DNA of 64,000 nucleotides from Micromonospora haikouensis. GTDB taxonomy: Bacteria > Actinomycetota > Actinomycetes > Mycobacteriales > Micromonosporaceae. The translations under genes and the position numbers were made by a program. This document shows positions 15,867 to 24,584 of the stretch, one piece after another; within the stretch, counting starts at the first letter, position 1; every line of letters begins with the position of its first letter. Below the pieces are notes generated by a model. That model ran no database searches and had not been told where the DNA came from. It saw only the letters and a program-made list of their open reading frames with translations. Location: contig NZ_FMCW01000004.1 in the NCBI RefSeq assembly GCF_900091595.1, forward strand, positions 186,001-250,000, given 5' to 3'.

Positions 15867-16283
15867 ATGGCTTCGCCAGAGGTTTCGCCGCAGATGGCGT
15901 TCGCGCGTTTCGTGCGACGCGCCATCGACGACGCCCGCGAGGAACGGGGCTGGACCGTCAGCGACCTGGCGTCGCACACCGGCGTGGGCCGGTCCACCGT
16001 CTTCCGCTGGCTCGCCGGCGACTGGCAGGACTACCCCGAGCTGGCGAAGGTGCGCGGCTTCTGCGCCGCACTCGACCTGCCCGTGACGGCGGCCTTCCGG
16101 GCCCTCGGGCTGCCCGACTCCGGGCCCGTCCCCCGGCGGCGCGGTGACGAGGGGCCGGTCGAGGCCGACGTCCGGGTCATCCTCCAGCGGCTGGCCGACC
16201 CGGCCGTGCCGGCCGAGGAGAAGCACCACATCCGCGACCTGCTCCGCTACCTGGCCCGCCGTCCGGTCCGCCGCGCCGGCTGA
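15867..16283 (+). CDS. XRE-family helix-turn-helix regulator
   Basis: The protein has 138 residues. The N-terminal HTH_3 domain covers about 8-70: FVRRAIDDAREERGWTVSDL, ASHTGVGRSTVFRWLAGDW, then a helix with a conserved PELAKVRGFCAALDLP. The C-terminal 50 residues (VEADVRVILQRLADPAVPAEEKHHIRDLLRYLA) are helical and probably dimerise. This architecture is common in Micromonospora and Streptomyces. The ATG at 15867 is preferred; AAGGAAG lies 11 bases upstream, and an ATG at 15894 is an alternative. The 14-bp palindrome 160 bases upstream could be its own control site, but LacI-type symmetry argues against that. Confidence 0.88.
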   Translation: MASPEVSPQMAFARFVRRAIDDAREERGWTVSDLASHTGVGRSTVFRWLAGDWQDYPELAKVRGFCAALDLPVTAAFRALGLPDSGPVPRRRGDEGPVEADVRVILQRLADPAVPAEEKHHIRDLLRYLARRPVRRAG

Positions 16284-16339
16284 GCCGCCCCTGCTGAGCC
16301 GCCCCTGCTGAGCCGCCCCGGCCCCGGCAGGGTCACGGG
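16284..16339. repeat. Short tandem repeat between convergent genes
   Basis: The sequence GAGCCGCCCCTGCT is repeated two and a half times at the end of the XRE gene. It ends before the convergent minus-strand gene. It probably has no coding role. Confidence 0.5.
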
Positions 16340-17296
16340 TCAGGGCACGTTCAGGGTGAACTCGGCCGTCCGCACCACGCCGGCCACCTGGAAGTCGAGG
16401 TAGAGCCGGTAACTGCCCGGCCCCGGCACGGTCGCCTGGAAGCTCACCCCCGCCGTCGGCGGCCCCGCCTCCGGGTGCACGTGCAGATATCCCAGGTCGC
16501 CCTCGCGCAACGCCACCAGGTGCCCGTACGCGCCCAGGTAACGCTCCAGCGGCGCGGCGGCGCCGTCGGCGGCGCGCACCTCGAACCGCAGCGGCCGGGT
16601 CACGCCGATGCCGGGCTCGCCGGACCAGCTCACCGCGAAGCCGTCCACGGTGGCGGTGCGGGCCGCCGCCGGCAGCGGCCGGGGAGCGTACTCCCCCGGG
16701 ACGGCCAGGTCGGTGCCCAACGTCCGGGCGCTCTGCCCGCCGTCGTCGGTGACCAGCGTGAAGTCGGCGTACGCCCGCCAGACGCCCGGCTGCGGCAGGG
16801 TCAGCGGGACCGACCAGGTGCCGTCCGTCGCCATCGTCGGGTGCAGGTGCTGGTAGCCGGTGAGGTCGCGGCGCACCACGATCAGGTGCATCGGCTTGTC
16901 GTGCACGACCGCGAACCGGGTCACCGGCCGCCCCTGGGCGTCCCGGATCTGGAACCGAAACTCGCCGGCCCGCCCGGCGGCGAGGTCGGCCGCCAGCGGG
17001 GCCAGCGTCCAGCCGCCGGAGCTGACCGCGAGGCCGCCGACACCCGTCGGGTCGCTCCCGTCGGCGGTGCCCCCGTGGTCGTGCGCCCCGGTGCCCGGAG
17101 CATGGGTGTGGTCCGCGCCGGCCGGGGTCAGCGCGTAGCCGCCGGCCGCCGGGGGCGGGTTGAGCCGCCCGAGGCCGAACCCGAGCAGGACCGCGAGCAC
17201 CAGCCCGCCGACGACCAGCGCGAGCCGCAGCGTGCCCCGGTCGACCAGCAACCCGGGCTGCTGCGGCTCCCCGCCGTCGGGAAGCTGATCGGTCAT
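16340..17296 (-). CDS. Membrane-anchored His-rich extracytoplasmic protein
   Basis: The protein has 318 residues. A single membrane segment near residues 25-44 (LALVVGGLVLAVLLGFGLG) anchors it with the bulk outside. A histidine cluster (DHTHAPGTGAHDHGG, about 62-76) follows. Two beta-sandwich-like repeats come next, each with an H-x-H or HLHP motif: PMHLIVVRRDLTGYQHLHP and YGHLVALREGDLGYLHVHPEAG. The pattern resembles YtkA/FixH-like and heavy-metal-associated secreted domains. Copper or other metal binding is inferred from histidines only. The start is ATG at 17296. It is downstream of recQ on the same strand, separated by a GTTAAC element. Confidence 0.65.
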   Translation of the reverse strand: MTDQLPDGGEPQQPGLLVDRGTLRLALVVGGLVLAVLLGFGLGRLNPPPAAGGYALTPAGADHTHAPGTGAHDHGGTADGSDPTGVGGLAVSSGGWTLAPLAADLAAGRAGEFRFQIRDAQGRPVTRFAVVHDKPMHLIVVRRDLTGYQHLHPTMATDGTWSVPLTLPQPGVWRAYADFTLVTDDGGQSARTLGTDLAVPGEYAPRPLPAAARTATVDGFAVSWSGEPGIGVTRPLRFEVRAADGAAAPLERYLGAYGHLVALREGDLGYLHVHPEAGPPTAGVSFQATVPGPGSYRLYLDFQVAGVVRTAEFTLNVP

Positions 17297-17388
17297 CCGA
17301 CCACCGTACCGCCGGGCCCCGCCCAGCCTGGTCAGCGACCGCGCGGCGTGGCCCTGGTCGCAATCCGCCGCGCCCGGGAACTTTTGTT

Positions 17389-17441
17389 TGCAGGGGGCCC
17401 CTGTACAACAGAATGCGTTAACAGGGGGCCCTTCCTTGCAC
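17389..17441 (+). repeat. GTTAAC-family intergenic element, copy 4
   Basis: It has GCAGGGGGCCCCTGT at the left, the core AGAATGCGTTAACAGG and the right arm GGGGGCCCTTCCTTGC. It ends four bases before the recQ stop codon (minus strand). Thirty-four central bases are identical to the reverse complement of copy 1 (666-715), pointing to recent duplication or strong selection. Confidence 0.9.
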
Positions 17442-17444
17442 CCG

Positions 17445-19610
17445 TCAGCTGGCGACGGCCAGCGCCAGGGGGAGCACGTCGGGCGCGCCCGCCCGGCGCA
17501 GCAGCCGGGCCACCGTCGTCAGCGTCCAGCCCGTGTCGACCAGGTCGTCGACGAGCAGCACCGGCCCGTCCAGCCCGGCGAGCGTGTCCGCCAGCCCGTC
17601 CGGCAGGGCGAAGGCGTCGTGCAGCGCGCGTACCCGCTGGGCGCTGTTGCCGCGCGGACCGTCCGGGCCGGCGGCGCCCGTGGGCACGACCGCGCCGAGC
17701 AGCGGCAGCCGGCCCACGGCGGCGATCCGCTCCGCGAGCGAACCGACCAGCTCCGGCCGCCGCCGGGAGCCGACCGCGACCACGCCGACCGGGCGGCGCG
17801 GCCACGGGTCGTCGCCGTGCGCCCACGCCTTGAGCACCTCGACGACCGCGCCGGCCACGTCGTCGGGGACCGGCCGGTCCGCCGCGCCGGGGCCGACCAG
17901 CTCCCGCAGCCGGCCGCCCCAGCCCAGGTCGGACAGCCGCCCCACGGCCCGCCCCGAAAGCGCCTGCTCCGCCGGGGGGATCCGGCCCTTCAGGGGTACG
18001 CCCACCGCGTCCAACCCGGTCGGCCACAGCTTCTTCGGCGGGACGTCCACCCCGGGGCGGCCGAGGAAGCCCTGGGCCGAGCCCAGCGCCGGCGAAGACA
18101 CGTCGGTGGTGAACAGCGGGCCCGCGCAGCGGTCGCACCGGCCGCAGTCGCCCGCCCCGGCGTCGTCGAGGCACTCCCGCAGGTACCGCAGGCGGCAGCC
18201 GGGCGTCGTCGCGTACTCGCGCATGGCCTGCTGCTCGGCGGTGCGCGCCTGGGCGACGCGGCGCAACCGGGCCTCGTCGTAGGCCCAGGGCTCGCCCGTG
18301 GCGAGCCAGCCGCCACGCACCCGGCGCACCGCGCCGTCCACGTCGAGGACCTTGAGCATCAGTTCGAGGCGGGCCCGGCGCAGGTCGACGATCGGTTCGA
18401 GCGCCTGGGTGGACAGCGGCCGGTCGGTGTGCAGGGCGGCCAGCACGGCGCGCACCTGCTCCTCGGGCGGGAACGCCAGCGAGGCGAAGTAGCGCCAGAT
18501 GGCCGCGTCCTCCGCACCGGGCAGCAGCAGCACCTCGGCGTGTTCGACGGCGCGGCCGGCGCGGCCGACCTGCTGGTAGTACGCGATCGGCGACGGCGGC
18601 GCGCCCAGGTGCACCACGAAGCCGAGGTCGGGCTTGTCGAAGCCCATGCCCAGCGCGCTCGTCGCGACCAGCGCCTTGATCTTGTTGTCGAGCAGGTCCT
18701 GCTCGGCGGCCCGCCGGTCGGCGTCCTCGGCCTGCCCCGTGTACGAGGCGACCGGATAGCCCCGGGAGCGCAGGAACTCGGCGGTCTCGCCGGCCGCCGC
18801 CACGGTCAGCGTGTAGATGATCCCGGAGCCGGGCAGTTGGTCCAGGTGGTCGGCGAGCCAGCCGAGCCGGTGCGCGGGGCTGGGCAGGTCGAGCACCCCC
18901 AGCCGCAGCGACTCCCGGTCCAGCGTGCCGCGCAGCACGAGCGCGTCGCCGAGCTGCTCGGCGACGTCGGCCGTGACGCGGGCGTTCGCGGTGGCCGTGG
19001 TGGCGAGCACCGGCGTACGCTCCGGCAGGTTCGCCAGGAACGTGCGCAGCCGCCGGTAGTCGGGCCGGAAGTCGTGCCCCCAGTCGGAGACGCAGTGCGC
19101 CTCGTCGACGACGAGCAGCCCGGTCGTCGCGGCCAGCTGAGGCAGCACCGCGTCCCGGAAGTCGGGGTTGTTGAGCCGCTCGGGGCTGATCAGCAGCACG
19201 TCCACCGCGCCGTCGTGGATCTCCGCGGTGATCGCGTCCCACTCGTCGAGGTTGGCCGAGTTGATGGTGCGGGCCCGGATGCCGGCGCGGGCGGCGGCCT
19301 CGACCTGGTTGCGCATCAGCGCCAGCAACGGCGACACGATCACCGTCGGCCCGACGACGGCGGCTCCGGAGTCGGCGGGCTTCGAGTCGGCGGGTGGGCC
19401 CTCCCCGTCGCGGTCCCGCAGGAGGGCGGTGGCCACGAAGTAGACGGCCGACTTGCCCCACCCGGTGCGCTGCACGCAGAGCACCCGACGCCGGTCCACC
19501 ACCAGCGCCTCGATGGCCCGCCACTGGTCCTCCCGCAGCCGGGCGTGGTCGCCGGCCAGCCGACGCAGCACCGCCTCGGCCCGTTCCCGCACCTGTCCCT
19601 GCTGATCCAC
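17445..19610 (-). CDS. recQ: RecQ-family DNA helicase fused to a phosphoribosyltransferase-like domain
   Basis: The protein has 721 residues. The helicase has a Walker A variant RTGWGKS (48-54), DEAH box VVDEAHCVSDWGHD (167-180), motif VI QQVGRAGRA and a zinc-type cysteine set CRLRYLRECLDDAGAGDCGR followed by CDRC, as in RecQ. After about residue 560 the usual RQC/HRDC domains are not evident. Instead the chain ends in a type I phosphoribosyltransferase-like fold with the PRPP loop VLLVDDLVDTGWTL (about 684-697), also seen in ComF. It is probably a DNA-unwinding repair enzyme; the role of the second domain is unknown. The start is ATG at 19610. It ends beside repeat copy 4. Confidence 0.88.
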   Translation of the reverse strand: MDQQGQVRERAEAVLRRLAGDHARLREDQWRAIEALVVDRRRVLCVQRTGWGKSAVYFVATALLRDRDGEGPPADSKPADSGAAVVGPTVIVSPLLALMRNQVEAAARAGIRARTINSANLDEWDAITAEIHDGAVDVLLISPERLNNPDFRDAVLPQLAATTGLLVVDEAHCVSDWGHDFRPDYRRLRTFLANLPERTPVLATTATANARVTADVAEQLGDALVLRGTLDRESLRLGVLDLPSPAHRLGWLADHLDQLPGSGIIYTLTVAAAGETAEFLRSRGYPVASYTGQAEDADRRAAEQDLLDNKIKALVATSALGMGFDKPDLGFVVHLGAPPSPIAYYQQVGRAGRAVEHAEVLLLPGAEDAAIWRYFASLAFPPEEQVRAVLAALHTDRPLSTQALEPIVDLRRARLELMLKVLDVDGAVRRVRGGWLATGEPWAYDEARLRRVAQARTAEQQAMREYATTPGCRLRYLRECLDDAGAGDCGRCDRCAGPLFTTDVSSPALGSAQGFLGRPGVDVPPKKLWPTGLDAVGVPLKGRIPPAEQALSGRAVGRLSDLGWGGRLRELVGPGAADRPVPDDVAGAVVEVLKAWAHGDDPWPRRPVGVVAVGSRRRPELVGSLAERIAAVGRLPLLGAVVPTGAAGPDGPRGNSAQRVRALHDAFALPDGLADTLAGLDGPVLLVDDLVDTGWTLTTVARLLRRAGAPDVLPLALAVAS

Positions 19611-19648
19611 CCCCCATTCCTACCAGCCCCGGCCCCCCGCCCCGTCGA

Positions 19649-20764
19649 TCAAGGGCTGCGGCGGGCGGGCAGGTGGCGGGCCAGCGGGCCGAGGCGGGTG
19701 CGGAGGCTGGCCAGGCCGCCGGGGAAGAAGTAGACGGCCAGGATGAACACCGTGCCCAGCACGAACAGCGGCTGGCTCAGGGGGCGGCTCAGGAACGCCG
19801 GCAGCGACTCCACCGCGTCGCTGCTGCCGAACGCGGTGAGCCGGTGGTCCAGGTACATGTAGCCGACGCCGCCGAGCACCGGCCCCCAGCGGGTGCCAGG
19901 GCCGCCGAGCACCACCATCACCAGCAGCGACAGGGTCAGCTCGCTGGAGGTGATGTGCGGCGACGCGCCGCCGACGATCAGGCAGTAGACGACGCCCCCG
20001 CCCGCCGCGAGCCCGCCGGCCAGGGTGAACGCGACCAGCTTGAACCGGTACGGGTCGAGCCCGAGCACGCCGATGCGCCGCTCGTCGTCGCGCAGGCCGG
20101 CGAGCACCCGCCCCGTCGGCGACCCGGACACCCGGTGCACGACGAACACCACCAGGGCCAGGTACGCCAGCGCCAGCCAGTACAGGTTGACGGTGTTGGC
20201 CACCCCGACCAGCCCGGCGGGCAGCCCGGACACGTCCAGCGGCAGCCCCTCCTCGCCGCCGGTGAGCCCGCCGAAGTCCCGGGCCACCAGGATCGCCCCG
20301 ACCTGCGCGAAGGCGAGGGTGACCATGGCGAACGCGATCCCGGCCGTACGCAGCGCCACCGCGCCGAGCAGCCCGGCGAGGATCGTCCCGCCGACGATCG
20401 TGAGCAGCGCGGCCTGCCACAGCGGCAGCCCGGCCCGGGTGACCAGGATGTCGGTGCCGTACACGCCGGCGGCGAAGTAGAGGGCGTGCCCGAAGGAGAG
20501 CATCCCGGTGCGCCCGAACAGCAGGTCGTAGCCGGCGGCGAGGCCGCCGAAGACGAGACAGACGGCGAGCAGTTGCAGGGTGCCGGGCGAGTTCAGCGGC
20601 CCCTCGAAGATCCCGGGCAGCTCCAGCGTCGAGTACGGCAGGACCGCCGCCACGGCCAGCGCCACCAGCGGCAGGTACGGCCGCAGCCCGTGCCAGCCCC
20701 GCCGGTGCGGGGTCAGCTCGTCCGGCACCCGCGCCGGGGGCGCCTCGACCATCGAGTCGGTCAT
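19649..20764 (-). CDS. livM: Branched-chain amino-acid-type ABC transporter permease LivM
   Basis: This 371-residue inner-membrane permease has around ten hydrophobic segments. The LivM signature lies in the cytoplasmic loop before the C-terminal helices (LAGLRDDERRIGVLGLDPYRFKL in sequence), and GRTGMLSFGHALYFAAGVY and VMVVLGGPGTRWGPVLGG are also present. It pairs with LivH and the two ATPases. The ATG at 20764 overlaps the livH stop by four bases (ATGA), with AAGGTGG as Shine-Dalgarno inside livH. The open frame continues upstream for 246 codons antisense to nothing meaningful and out of frame with livH; that extension is rejected. It is the last gene of the livKGFHM operon. Confidence 0.93.
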   Translation of the reverse strand: MTDSMVEAPPARVPDELTPHRRGWHGLRPYLPLVALAVAAVLPYSTLELPGIFEGPLNSPGTLQLLAVCLVFGGLAAGYDLLFGRTGMLSFGHALYFAAGVYGTDILVTRAGLPLWQAALLTIVGGTILAGLLGAVALRTAGIAFAMVTLAFAQVGAILVARDFGGLTGGEEGLPLDVSGLPAGLVGVANTVNLYWLALAYLALVVFVVHRVSGSPTGRVLAGLRDDERRIGVLGLDPYRFKLVAFTLAGGLAAGGGVVYCLIVGGASPHITSSELTLSLLVMVVLGGPGTRWGPVLGGVGYMYLDHRLTAFGSSDAVESLPAFLSRPLSQPLFVLGTVFILAVYFFPGGLASLRTRLGPLARHLPARRSP

Positions 20765-21651
20765 GCGTGAGCCACCTTTCCGGCGATGCCCTGGGGGCGC
20801 AGCAGCAGCACCACGGCCAGCAGCGCGACGACGCACAGGTCGCCGACGCCGGACGCGCCGTAGTAGTTGACGAACTGTTGCAGCAGGCCGACGGCGACGG
20901 CCGCGTACGCGGAGCCGACGACGGAGCCCATGCCGCCGATCACCACCACGATGAACGCGAAGATCAGCAGCGAGCCGCCCTGGCCGGGCGAGACGGTGCC
21001 GAAGTAGACGCCGCCCAGCGCGCCGGCCAGCGCGGCGGCGGCCCCGCCGATGGCGAAGACCAGGGTGAACGCCTTGCGCACGTCGATGCCCAGCGCGGTG
21101 ACCATCTCCCGGTTCTCCACGCCGGCCCGGATGATCAGCCCGTACCGGGTCCAGCGCAGGAACGCCAGCAGCGCCCCCAGCACCACGGCGGCGGCGACGA
21201 TCAGCAGCAGCCCGCCGTTGGGCACCTGCGCGCCGAGGATCCCGGTGACCTGCCGGGTCCAGGCGGGGCGGGGGAACGGCCGGGCGTCCGCGCCCCAGGT
21301 GGCCTGGAGCAGCGCCACCCCGGCCAGCGACAGGCCGACGGTGACGAGCACCTGCTCGATGGTGCGCGAGTACAGCGGCCGGATCAGCACCAGCTCGACG
21401 AGCACGGCGACGACCGTGCCGGCGGCCACCCCGAAGGCGACGGCGAGCACGAAGCCGAGCCCCTCGCCGCCGGCACCGGGCAGGTTGCCCGCCGCCCACC
21501 ACGTCCCGTACGCGCCGACGCCGAGGAACAGCCCGTGGGCGAAGTTGAGCACGTCGGCGAGGCCGAAGACCAGCGACAGCCCGGACGCGACGAGGAAGTA
21601 GAGCGCCGCCAGGCCGAGCCCGGTCAGCGTCAGCAGCACGATCGTGTTCAC
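20761..21651 (-). CDS. livH: Branched-chain amino-acid-type ABC transporter permease LivH
   Basis: This 296-residue permease has about eight membrane helices. Diagnostic segments are GLSLVFGLADVLNFAHG near the N-terminus, RAGVENREMVTALGIDVRKA in the cytoplasmic EAA-like loop, and VIGGMGSVVGSAYAA. The GTG start at 21651 overlaps the livF stop by four bases and has GGGAGG upstream. Its stop overlaps the livM start in the same way. These overlaps indicate translational coupling across the operon. The substrate is not fixed by sequence: branched-chain amino acids, other amino acids or amides are all handled by this family. Confidence 0.94.
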   Translation of the reverse strand: MNTIVLLTLTGLGLAALYFLVASGLSLVFGLADVLNFAHGLFLGVGAYGTWWAAGNLPGAGGEGLGFVLAVAFGVAAGTVVAVLVELVLIRPLYSRTIEQVLVTVGLSLAGVALLQATWGADARPFPRPAWTRQVTGILGAQVPNGGLLLIVAAAVVLGALLAFLRWTRYGLIIRAGVENREMVTALGIDVRKAFTLVFAIGGAAAALAGALGGVYFGTVSPGQGGSLLIFAFIVVVIGGMGSVVGSAYAAVAVGLLQQFVNYYGASGVGDLCVVALLAVVLLLRPQGIAGKVAHA

Positions 21652-22379
21652 GCCCGCACCTCCCCCGAGCCCACGCCCAGCAGGGAGCGGGTCAGCTCCG
21701 CCGAGCCCAGCAGCTCGCCCGCGCCGCCGGCCCAGGCGACCCGGCCGGCGGAGAGCACCACGGCGTCGGTGGCGAGCCGGCGCACCACGGCGAGGTTCTG
21801 CTCGACCAGCAGCACCGGCACCGTCTCGGCGACGCGTTCCAGCACCTCGGCCACCTCGGTCACCACCTTCGGCGCCAACCCCTTGGTCGGCTCGTCGACC
21901 AGCAGCAGCCGGTTGTCGTTGAGCAGCACCCGGCCGATCGCGAGCATCTGCTGCTGCCCGCCGGAGAGCGAGCCGGCCCGTTGCCGTCCGCGCCGGTCCA
22001 GCTCCGGGAAGAGCGCGAAGACCCGGTCGTACGCCGGGGTGGTGCCCCGCCGCTCGGCGAGCCGCAGGTTCTCGGCGACGGTGAGCCCGGCGAACACGTC
22101 GCGGTCCTCCGGCACATAGCCGAGCCCGGCGCGGACGAGCCGGTGGGTGGGGCGGTCGAGCAGGTCCCGCCCGCCCATCCGCACGGTGCCGCGCGCCTCG
22201 CCGCCCCGGGGCGTCAACCCGAGGACGGCGCGCAGGGTGGTGGTCTTGCCGACGCCGTTGCGCCCGAGCAGCACGGTCACGCCGGTCGGCGCGACGGTGA
22301 ACGACACCCCTTGGAGGATGTGCAGCCCGGCGATGCGCACCGACAGGTCCGCGACGGTCAGGACCGGTTCGCCCGTCAC
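21648..22379 (-). CDS. livF: ABC transporter ATP-binding protein LivF
   Basis: This 243-residue ATPase belongs to the liv-type importer. Walker A is GRNGVGKTTTL, the ABC signature is SLSGGQQQMLAIGR, and Walker B is LLLVDEPTKGLAPKVV. The phrase EPTKGLAPKVV and the EDRDVFAGLTVAENL segment are typical of LivF rather than LivG. The GTG at 22379 overlaps the livG stop (GTGA). A longer open frame reaching 22787 is antisense-like low-complexity read-through and is rejected. Confidence 0.94.
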   Translation of the reverse strand: MTGEPVLTVADLSVRIAGLHILQGVSFTVAPTGVTVLLGRNGVGKTTTLRAVLGLTPRGGEARGTVRMGGRDLLDRPTHRLVRAGLGYVPEDRDVFAGLTVAENLRLAERRGTTPAYDRVFALFPELDRRGRQRAGSLSGGQQQMLAIGRVLLNDNRLLLVDEPTKGLAPKVVTEVAEVLERVAETVPVLLVEQNLAVVRRLATDAVVLSAGRVAWAGGAGELLGSAELTRSLLGVGSGEVRA

Positions 22380-23119
22380 AGTGCCTCCCCCAGGTACGCC
22401 TCCTGGACGGTGGCGTCGGCCATCACGGTCTCCGGGGTGTCGCAGGCCAGCAGCGCGCCGTGGTGCATCACGGCGATCCGGTCGGCCAGTTCGAGGATCA
22501 CGTCCATGTGGTGTTCCACCATGAGCACGGACCGGCCGCTGTCGCCGGTCAGCGACCGGATCACCGCGACCAGCTCGGGCACGTCCTCGGCGCTGACGCC
22601 GGCCATCGGCTCGTCGAGCAGCATCACCCGGGGCTCCCCGGCGAGCAGCAGGGCGATCTCCAGCTTGCGCTTCTCGCCGTGGGCGAGGGTGCCGGCGAGC
22701 GCCGTACCCCGGTGGTGCAGGCCGACCCGGTCGAGCGCCGCGTCGGCGGCGGCGGCCACCCCCCGGTCGGCCGCCGCCCGTCGCCACAGCTTCATCGAGC
22801 CACCCCGGTGCGCCTGTACGGCGAGCCGCACGTTCTCCCGCACGGTGAGCGACCCGAACACCGACGACGACTGGAACGTACGCCCCAGCCCGCGCCGGGC
22901 CCGCCGGTGCGGCGGGAGGGCGGTGACGTCCTCGCCGTCGAGCAGCACCTGGCCGGCTGTCGGCGGGCGCAGGCCGGTGATCAGGTTGAACAGGGAGGTC
23001 TTGCCGGCGCCGTTCGGCCCGATCACGCCGAGGAACTCGCCGGGCGCCAGGTCGAGGTGCACGCCGTCGACGATGGCGACCTCACCGATGCGCCAGGTCA
23101 GGGCGCGGGTGGCGAGCAC
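22376..23119 (-). CDS. livG: ABC transporter ATP-binding protein LivG
   Basis: The protein has 247 residues. Walker A is GPNGAGKTSLFNLITG, the degenerate signature LAHGEKRKLEIALLLA (LAHGE in place of LSGGQ) is characteristic of LivG, and Walker B is VMLLDEPMAGVSAEDV. The switch histidine lies in MVEHHMDVI. The GTG start at 23119 is three bases after the livK stop. It works with LivF as a heterodimeric ATPase driving LivHM. Confidence 0.95.
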   Translation of the reverse strand: MLATRALTWRIGEVAIVDGVHLDLAPGEFLGVIGPNGAGKTSLFNLITGLRPPTAGQVLLDGEDVTALPPHRRARRGLGRTFQSSSVFGSLTVRENVRLAVQAHRGGSMKLWRRAAADRGVAAAADAALDRVGLHHRGTALAGTLAHGEKRKLEIALLLAGEPRVMLLDEPMAGVSAEDVPELVAVIRSLTGDSGRSVLMVEHHMDVILELADRIAVMHHGALLACDTPETVMADATVQEAYLGEAL

Positions 23120-23122
23120 GGG

Positions 23123-24328
23123 TCAGCCCTTCATCTGGCCGACCGGCGGCGCGGTCTCGTCGCCGGTCAGGCTCTTCTGCGCGGTCGCCGTGTACGCGCT
23201 GCCGCTGCCGGCCAGCTTCGCCTGGAACATCGGCTGGAGCAGGGCGTGGTCCTCGGCGCGGATCGTCATGGTGCCCTTGACGCCCTCGAAGCTCCAGCCC
23301 TCCAGGCCGGCGATCATCTTGTCCACGTCGTCGCCACCCTGCTCGACCGCGCGCACGACCATCTGGGCGGCGGCGAAGCCGTCGGGGTGGAACAGGTCGA
23401 GGGTGCCGCCGGGGACCTTCGCCTTGGCGGCCTTCGCGGCCTCGGTGTCGGCGGCCCCGTCGAACCAGTGCGACAGGAAGGAGATCTTGGCACCGGCCGC
23501 GCCGAACGTGGGCCAGGACGCGCGGATGTCCAGCCCGGTCACCACCGTGGTCGAGGAGAGCACGCCCTGCTGGTCGAGGGTCTGCCACATGGCGGGGGCG
23601 GTGGTGCCGGCCCAGGCGACGAAGAGCAGGTCGGGCTTCGCAGACCTGATCTGGCTGGCGAACGGGGTGAACTCGGTGGCGCTGGCCGGCGCGCGGACGC
23701 TGCTCACCGTGGCCCCGGCACCGCCGATGACGGCCTTGACGGCGGCCTCGTTGGCGTCGCCGAACGCGCCATCCTGGGCGAACACGACGACCTTCTTGCC
23801 GGTCGGGTCGCCGATGAACGACTTCGCGGTCACCACGTCCTGGTAGGACTGCCGCCCCGAGCGGAACGTGTACCGGTTCGCCCCGGTCACCGCGTCGGTG
23901 GCGGCCGGGCCGGAGATGAACAGGACCTTGTTCTGGGCGGCGATCGGGGCCACCTGGAGGGCCACGCCCGACGACGTCGAGCCGGCGATGATCTTCGTGC
24001 CCTTGCCGATCAGGTCCTTAGCCGCCGACACCGCCTTCGCCGGGTCGCCCGCGTCGTCGACCTCGGTGACCTCGATCGCCCGGTCGCCGACCTTGCCGGT
24101 GCCCCTGGTGGCGAAGTCGAGCCCGGCCCGGAACCCCTCGATGTACTGCTTGCCGTAGCTGGCCAGCGCTCCCGACTGGGAGTAGACCAGGCCGACCTTC
24201 ACCGGGGCGGCACCGTCGCCGCCGCCGGAGGCGGTGTCCTGCGGGCTGCCACAGGCCGTGACGGCGAGCGTCGCGGCCATCATCGTGGCGGCGGAGAGGA
24301 ACACCCGCCGCGTCGTCCGGACCGTCAT
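23123..24328 (-). CDS. livK: Liv-type ABC transporter substrate-binding lipoprotein
   Basis: The protein has 401 residues. The N-terminus is a lipoprotein signal (VRTTRRVFLSAATMMAATLA then VTACGS, with lipobox Cys at about 29). The mature part is a periplasmic-binding-protein type I fold (Peripla_BP_6): KVGLVYSQSGALASYGKQYIEG, VDDAGDPAKAVSAAKDLI and GSTSSGVALQVAPIA. The ligand is unknown. The ATG at 24328 has GGAG six bases upstream; a longer frame up to 24649 passes through intergenic repeats and is rejected. It is first in the livKGFHM operon, so binding protein and transporter are made together. Confidence 0.94.
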   Translation of the reverse strand: MTVRTTRRVFLSAATMMAATLAVTACGSPQDTASGGGDGAAPVKVGLVYSQSGALASYGKQYIEGFRAGLDFATRGTGKVGDRAIEVTEVDDAGDPAKAVSAAKDLIGKGTKIIAGSTSSGVALQVAPIAAQNKVLFISGPAATDAVTGANRYTFRSGRQSYQDVVTAKSFIGDPTGKKVVVFAQDGAFGDANEAAVKAVIGGAGATVSSVRAPASATEFTPFASQIRSAKPDLLFVAWAGTTAPAMWQTLDQQGVLSSTTVVTGLDIRASWPTFGAAGAKISFLSHWFDGAADTEAAKAAKAKVPGGTLDLFHPDGFAAAQMVVRAVEQGGDDVDKMIAGLEGWSFEGVKGTMTIRAEDHALLQPMFQAKLAGSGSAYTATAQKSLTGDETAPPVGQMKG

Positions 24329-24386
24329 TTCGACTCCACGTGAGGACTCGGAGAAAGTTAACGTCATGTGTCGGATCACGCTAGAA

Positions 24387-24396
24387 GTGACGTCAC
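24387..24396. promoter_or_regulatory. Palindrome GTGACGTCAC upstream of livK
   Basis: A perfect 10-bp palindrome lies 59 bases upstream of the livK start. It is a candidate operator for the liv operon. No regulator gene adjoins it, so the factor is unknown. Confidence 0.4.
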
Positions 24397-24584
24397 CCAC
24401 GAGCCATGTGGCGGAAACACACAAGTACCGATGAATGGGTGGCCCGCCCGGACAGTCATGCGATGGCAGCACGGCCGCCCCGCACGTGCCGGGGGCCGAT
24501 CGCCACGCCGGCAACCGGCCGGTGTGTCGCCGCCCGCCACCGCCACCTGCCATCTGCCGGCGGTCGGCGGTCGGCGGTCGGCGG

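Noticed and set aside
20765..21502. In-frame extension of livM
   Set aside because: It lies within livH in another frame. The ATGA overlap at 20761-20764 marks the real start.
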